In this document: in pieces, positions 6,051 to 9,316 of the stretch
Layout: each line of letters starts with the position of its first letter
Position numbering within the stretch: position 1 is the stretch's first letter
Origin: Deltaproteobacteria bacterium
Lineage (GTDB): Bacteria; Desulfobacterota; Desulfarculia; Adiutricales; JAGVGV01
NCBI GenBank assembly: GCA_015233515.1
Contig: JADFXS010000102.1
Span: forward strand, 1-9,316
DNA length: 9,316 nt
Direction: 5' to 3'
Made by a program: the position numbers and the translations under genes
Notes under the pieces: model-generated
The model's input: only the letters and a program-made list of their open reading frames with translations
Databases searched by the model: none
Told to the model about the DNA's origin: nothing

Positions 6051-7091
6051 ATGGAGTCATCAAAAGAACAATCTTTTTTGAGACGGATCATGATGCGGCT
6101 GAGGTCCACCGCCGGATTGACCATATTGGCAAGCATCACCGTCCTTGCGGCAGCCACTATTCACCGCGGACCGTATATCCTGGTCAACACCGTGGTGACC
6201 GGTGGCATGTGGGCCTTGATGTCAATGGGCTTGGCCCTGGTCTTCGGGGTTATGAACATCGCCCACTTCGCCATTGGTGAAATGTTCATGGTCGGCGGGC
6301 TTTTTTCCTTTTTCGTGGTCACCCCACTGAATGATTACCTTGTCCAGAGCCCTAATGCGATCTTGTCGGCCGTGGCCCCTCTGATCGCCATCCTGGCGGC
6401 CACCCTTGGCGGCGCCTTGATCGGGGTGATAACCGAGATATGCGTATTCCGGCCTTTGAGGCGGCGAAGCCGCGAACAATGGATCATGAATACCTTCCTG
6501 TTAACCCTGGGCATCTCCATCATCATGATTAATGGGCATCAACTCATCTTTGGAACGGAATTCAAGGGAATCGTCAATTATTGGAATTACCCCCCTATCC
6601 GGGCTTTTGGAACCTTTATGTCCTTCGACCGGGCCTTCGTTTTTGCCTGTAGTGTGGTGGTGATGGCCGGATTCTGGATTTTCATGAAATATACCATGGT
6701 CGGCCAGGCCATCCGGGCTGTATCCCAGGACGAAAGAGGAGCTTTGATGGTCGGCGTCAACCTTAACACCATCCAAACCCTGACCATGGCTCTAAGCTGC
6801 GGGCTGGCCGCCTTGGCCGGCGCTTGCCTGCTCTTCATGTTCCCTTCATATCCCACCGTGGGCATAGCCCCCTTGTATAATGCTTGGTTCGTGGTCATTG
6901 TGGTGGGGTTGGGTAACGTGGCCGGAACCGTAGTGGGCGGGTTCATGGTGGCCATGTTTCAGATTTTGACCACTATCTATATCGGCGAAGGCTGGAACCT
7001 GGTGTTTCCGTCGCTCCTCATTATCGCCATCCTGGTCTTTAAGCCCTCCGGCCTTTTCGGAACCGCGGTCAGAGGCGTTTTGGATCAATAA
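6051..7091 (+). CDS. livH: Liv-type ABC transporter permease (LivH)
   Basis: Inner-membrane permease forming half of the translocation path. The product is a 346-residue, strongly hydrophobic protein of the BPD_transp_2 family with about eight membrane segments. Diagnostic stretches: GLALVFGVMNIAHFAIGEMF (about residues 60-80) near the N-terminus, the cytoplasmic coupling loop AIRAVSQDERGALMVGVN that contacts the ATPase, and the GLGNVAGTVVGGF motif near the C-terminus. It is some 40 residues longer at the N-terminus than typical LivH. The purine-rich GAGGAAGG (6029-6036) is about 14 nt before ATG 6051, rather far, and the tandem ATGs at 6090/6093 are alternative starts that would trim 13-14 residues. 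livM starts 14 nt after its stop, indicating co-transcription. Confidence 0.93.
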   Translation: MESSKEQSFLRRIMMRLRSTAGLTILASITVLAAATIHRGPYILVNTVVTGGMWALMSMGLALVFGVMNIAHFAIGEMFMVGGLFSFFVVTPLNDYLVQSPNAILSAVAPLIAILAATLGGALIGVITEICVFRPLRRRSREQWIMNTFLLTLGISIIMINGHQLIFGTEFKGIVNYWNYPPIRAFGTFMSFDRAFVFACSVVVMAGFWIFMKYTMVGQAIRAVSQDERGALMVGVNLNTIQTLTMALSCGLAALAGACLLFMFPSYPTVGIAPLYNAWFVVIVVGLGNVAGTVVGGFMVAMFQILTTIYIGEGWNLVFPSLLIIAILVFKPSGLFGTAVRGVLDQ

Positions 7092-7105
7092 ACAGGTGAT
7101 CTTAC

Positions 7106-8140
7106 ATGAATGACAAGGATAAAGCTCCAAGCGGGATTCTCTCCACAGTGCCCAAAATTTTAGGCAAAGCCGGCTTTACCCCTTTGGGATGTATCTGTCT
7201 GCTGCTCCTGGCCCTGCTGCCCCTGATTCCTCCTTTCAACAAAGAGTACCTCATTCGCTGGCTGACCGTGGCGGTGTTGATCGGCGCGCAGGCCCTGGCC
7301 TTTGATTTCACCGCCGGTTATATCAGCATCGTCAATTTCGGATTTTGCGCTTTTTTTGGCCTGGGCGCCTACACTTCAGCCATTCTGGCCACCAAAATGG
7401 GGGTCAGTCCCTGGTTGGGCATGTTTATGGCCATAATTCCTTCAGCCGTGCTGGGATTCCTGACCGGCATACTGACTCTGCGCCTTCGAGGTATTTTCGC
7501 GGCGGTCATGGCTTGGTTTATCGGCCTGGCCCTCATGGGCATAGCCATCAAATGGGTGGCGTTGACCGAAGGCCCCTTGGGCCTCAATACTCCTCCTCTT
7601 CTGAAAACAAGCAGCAATCTCCCCTATTTCTACGTCGTTTTCACCATGATGGTGATCATTTACATAGTTCTGAACCGGGTGGTTCGTTCGCCCATGGGAT
7701 TGGCCTTTCAGGCCATCGGCCAGAACATGGAAGCCGCCAGGACCTCGGGCATCAACCCCACCAGATACCGGATCATCAATTTTACCTTATCCTGCGCCTT
7801 TGCCGGCTGGTTGGGAGGATTTTACGCTCATTATTACGGAGTATTGATGCCGGACATCATGTCAACCAACAAAACGGTTGAAATCATGATCGTGGCCTAT
7901 CTGGGGGGCCGGGGCAGCCTGTGGGGCGGCATGCTGGCCGCGGTGCCTTTTATCTACACCATGGAAATGGTGCGGTCCTTTTTGTCCAAATTCGCTGGTT
8001 TAAACCTGATCCTATATGGATTTTTTCTGGTTCTCATCATGATTTTCTACCCGGGAGGAGCGGCCAAGCTCTATTATTCCCTGCTCGACCGCGTCCGGAA
8101 TCCGATTATCAGATGGCTGGCCAACAAAAAGAAAGCTTAA
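7106..8140 (+). CDS. livM: Liv-type ABC transporter permease (LivM)
   Basis: Second permease subunit, pairing with LivH. The 344-residue polytopic protein shows LivM hallmarks: a run of N-terminal membrane segments, ALAFDFTAGYISIVNFGFCAFFGLGAYTSA (within residues 55-90), LTLRLRGIFAAVMAWFIGLAL (LivM-type LRLRG-FAA), the coupling loop AFQAIGQNMEAARTSGINPTRY, and YLGGRGSLWGGMLAA near the C-terminus. The basic tail ends LANKKKA. The start is supported by AGGTG (7095-7099) 6 nt before ATG 7106. It is the last gene of the five-gene operon; no strong intrinsic terminator follows. Confidence 0.94.
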   Translation: MNDKDKAPSGILSTVPKILGKAGFTPLGCICLLLLALLPLIPPFNKEYLIRWLTVAVLIGAQALAFDFTAGYISIVNFGFCAFFGLGAYTSAILATKMGVSPWLGMFMAIIPSAVLGFLTGILTLRLRGIFAAVMAWFIGLALMGIAIKWVALTEGPLGLNTPPLLKTSSNLPYFYVVFTMMVIIYIVLNRVVRSPMGLAFQAIGQNMEAARTSGINPTRYRIINFTLSCAFAGWLGGFYAHYYGVLMPDIMSTNKTVEIMIVAYLGGRGSLWGGMLAAVPFIYTMEMVRSFLSKFAGLNLILYGFFLVLIMIFYPGGAAKLYYSLLDRVRNPIIRWLANKKKA

Positions 8141-8320
8141 TTGGACTTTGGCTTTCAGGTGCTGATGGACCTTGGCCGGCCATGGGAATCCGCAAGAAAT
8201 GTTCCGGGGTTGAGGCGGCCACATTTTAGAATTTTAAAGCAGATATAATTTCTTTTTCAGTATGCTAGCCCAAGTCAGGTTCGCCATCGCCTCGGCCTGG
8301 GAACTCGACTGCTGGTCATT
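8141..8320. other. intergenic region after livM
   Basis: No gene seen. A possible weak 3' structure is TGGCCG (8173-8178) with CGGCCA (8216-8221), enclosing GGAA/TTCC and followed by ACATTTTAGAATTTTAAAG. TGGCCGGCCA (8173-8182) is itself a 10-bp palindrome. This could be the operon terminator, but the T run is interrupted and the stem short. Confidence 0.3.
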
Positions 8321-8402
8321 GATTTAGACGCGGTTCAATTTACTAGGCAAACATTGCAACTAATTAACAAAACACCAATTTTTTTGAACCACGTCTAAAT
8401 CA
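8320..8402. promoter_or_regulatory. inverted half-site pair, module B
   Basis: GATTTAGACGCGGTTCAA (8321-8338) is repeated in inverse orientation at 8384-8401 with one mismatch; one further pair (T8320/A8402) extends the arms to 19 bp. A 45-nt AT-rich spacer separates them. The arms lie about 140-220 bp upstream of the -24 GG at 8543, fitting paired enhancer sites for a dimeric activator. As RNA it would form a long hairpin, but the conserved equivalents in module A argue for DNA binding sites. Confidence 0.6.
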
Positions 8403-8440
8403 TTCTCATCGTGTTGTATTTAAGCTTCTTTTCTCAGAAT

Positions 8441-8461
8441 GATTCAATTCGTAATCAATCG
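8441..8461. promoter_or_regulatory. upstream activator site, module B
   Basis: GATTCAATTCGTAATCAATCG corresponds to GATTCAAATCGTAATCAATCG at 1960-1980 with one substitution, and lies 102 nt before the -24 GG against 101 nt in module A. The perfect palindrome of module A is degraded on its left side here, so the conserved core may be the direct recognition sequence. Confidence 0.5.
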
Positions 8462-8541
8462 AAACAGCCATTCTCTAGGCGCTGCCATGATTTCCAGAGA
8501 TAATATATAGTTTTTATTATCTAAATTAATGACCAATCATT

Positions 8542-8557
8542 TGGCCTCTTTATTGCT
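8542..8557 (+). promoter_or_regulatory. sigma-54 promoter P3 (-24/-12), module B
   Basis: TGGCCTCTTTATTGCT has GG at 8543-8544 and GC at 8555-8556 with the strict 10-nt gap, and the -12 TTGCT is identical to P2. The expected start near 8568 leaves a leader of about 105 nt before ATG 8673. Confidence 0.7.
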
Positions 8558-8672
8558 CCTAATTCTTTCATTGATAGAAAAACTTATCCCTTGCCGCCAA
8601 CAAACGAGGCGCCCAACCAATACGAGGCATAACCACTAACCACTCATTCGAGTATCAGCGGAGACAACGATC

Positions 8673-9316
8673 ATGAATCTCGATGCCAAACCAGTCCAAA
8701 TCAAACCAGTGGTCATAAGTCCCGATCCGGAACAACTCCCTCAGCGGGCGCTGAGAAATAAAAATCACTGGCTGAATTCCCTCAGTCGCCAGCGAATAAA
8801 CTTTGCTTCCCGCCGGCGCATCGACGACGACTTATTCGAACAACACCTGGATATTGCCACTGATTTGATAATGGTCCGAGATATGATGAAAGCAGTTTTA
8901 AAAATTTCCGATCAATCTCTGCCTGACAACGAAAAAATTACGAAGAAAACCGCGGTCATTGCCACGGTGAAAGGCGATTTTCAGGACCTTGGCAAAAACA
9001 TCCTCGGCACTCTGCTCCTGGCCAATGGTTACATGGTTCACGATCTCGGTCGCGAAGTGAACCTTTCCAAGGTTATAACGACCGCCGGGAAACTCAAATC
9101 CCTGTTCAAGGAACCCACCCCCACCCCAGTTGATGGCAAGCTCGAACCGCATTCACAGTGTGTTGATTCTGAACCGCAAAACCTTGTCATTAAGGCTGAA
9201 GGGGAAACTCGTCCAACCCACTGGACCCCCATTCTGACATTCCATTGTTCAGAAAAAATTAAACAACATCTTTTTTGTGACTCCTTGTATTGCGTTTTTG
9301 TCGAGTACGCCGGCTT
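8673..9316 (+). CDS. corrinoid (B12-binding) methyltransferase-associated protein, diverged, 3' end outside window
   Basis: Family members carry the corrinoid that accepts a methyl group from a substrate-specific methyltransferase and passes it on. ATG 8673 is preceded by GGAG (8660-8663) at 9 nt. The frame is open for 214 codons to the window edge. Residues ~30-90 match the helical N-terminal cap (RQRINFASRRRIDDDLF ... ATDLIMVRDMMKAVLKISD). Residues 93-142 match the start of the B12-binding Rossmann domain (TAVIATVKGDFQDLGKNIL ... DLGREV). Two anomalies: the DxHxxG cobalt-ligand motif reads DFQDLG with Gln104 instead of His, and after about residue 142 the expected D-I-(V/I)-G-L-S-A-L segment is missing and an unrelated Pro/Thr-rich stretch follows. 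It may be a decaying or chimeric copy rather than an active carrier. Promoter P3 and module B lie directly upstream. Confidence 0.72.
   Translation, partial: MNLDAKPVQIKPVVISPDPEQLPQRALRNKNHWLNSLSRQRINFASRRRIDDDLFEQHLDIATDLIMVRDMMKAVLKISDQSLPDNEKITKKTAVIATVKGDFQDLGKNILGTLLLANGYMVHDLGREVNLSKVITTAGKLKSLFKEPTPTPVDGKLEPHSQCVDSEPQNLVIKAEGETRPTHWTPILTFHCSEKIKQHLFCDSLYCVFVEYAG

Larger units (their letters stand above)
8321..8838 (+). repeat. regulatory module B (diverged direct repeat of 1837-2356)
   Basis: Second copy of the unit described for module A, in the same orientation and 6.48 kb away, so the two copies bracket the whole transporter operon. Element order and spacing are preserved: half-site pair, upstream site, sigma-54 promoter, leader, and start of the corrinoid-protein frame. 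The similarity ends at GACTTATTCG (8829-8838), inside the coding part; beyond this only copy B continues as a corrinoid protein. The half-site pair is better preserved here than in A. Confidence 0.8.

Noticed and set aside
8320..8402. Inverted repeat as ends of a small transposable element (MITE) or a terminator
   Set aside because: The equivalent pair in module A has the same spacing relative to a promoter, which fits operator half-sites better; no target-site duplication was seen.

Overview
This window most likely comes from an anaerobic deltaproteobacterium (Desulfobacterota, sulfate-reducer or syntroph type). That placement is inferred from three things: an AcoR/DhaR-type sigma-54 activator, sigma-54 (-24/-12) promoters placed before corrinoid-protein-like reading frames, and a branched-chain-amino-acid-type (HAAT/Liv) ABC importer with mixed, roughly 50% GC base composition. 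No rRNA, tRNA, CRISPR array or recognisable transposase was seen.

Layout. (1) 1-1132, minus strand: N-terminal 377 codons of a GAF-PAS-sigma-54 AAA+ activator, cut by the left window edge at the start of its AAA+ domain. (2) 1133-3083: about 2 kb without an intact recognisable gene. It holds a GC-rich hairpin (1280-1336), an orphan sigma-54 promoter (1646-1661), a long regulatory module (module A, from 1837) with its own sigma-54 promoter (2060-2075), and a short frameshifted remnant of a corrinoid-protein gene (2193-2356). (3) 3084-8140, plus strand: a complete five-gene importer in the order livK-livG-livF-livH-livM (binding protein, two ATPases, two permeases), with a strong hairpin between livK and livG. 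(4) 8141-8672: a second regulatory region (module B, from 8321). (5) 8673 to the window end: a reading frame, still open at the edge, that starts as a methyltransferase-associated corrinoid (B12-binding) protein.

The most striking observation is that modules A and B, which flank the transporter operon as direct repeats about 6.5 kb apart, are diverged copies of the same ~520-bp unit: an inverted pair of GATTTAG-N3-GGTTCA-like half-sites, a second shared upstream site (a perfect palindrome only in A), a -24/-12 promoter, a ~105-nt leader and the first ~50 codons of a corrinoid-protein gene. Spacings between the elements agree to within a few bases. The divergently oriented sigma-54 activator at the left edge is the obvious candidate to bind these sites.

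Working model (inference): a sigma-54/activator-controlled methyl-transfer regulon in which the flanking corrinoid-protein genes and the Liv-type importer serve uptake and demethylation of a methylated compound such as a quaternary or methylated amine. Copy A is clearly broken. Copy B has lost the cobalt-ligand histidine (Gln104) and leaves the family pattern after about residue 142, so it is either decaying or a diverged, non-catalytic form.
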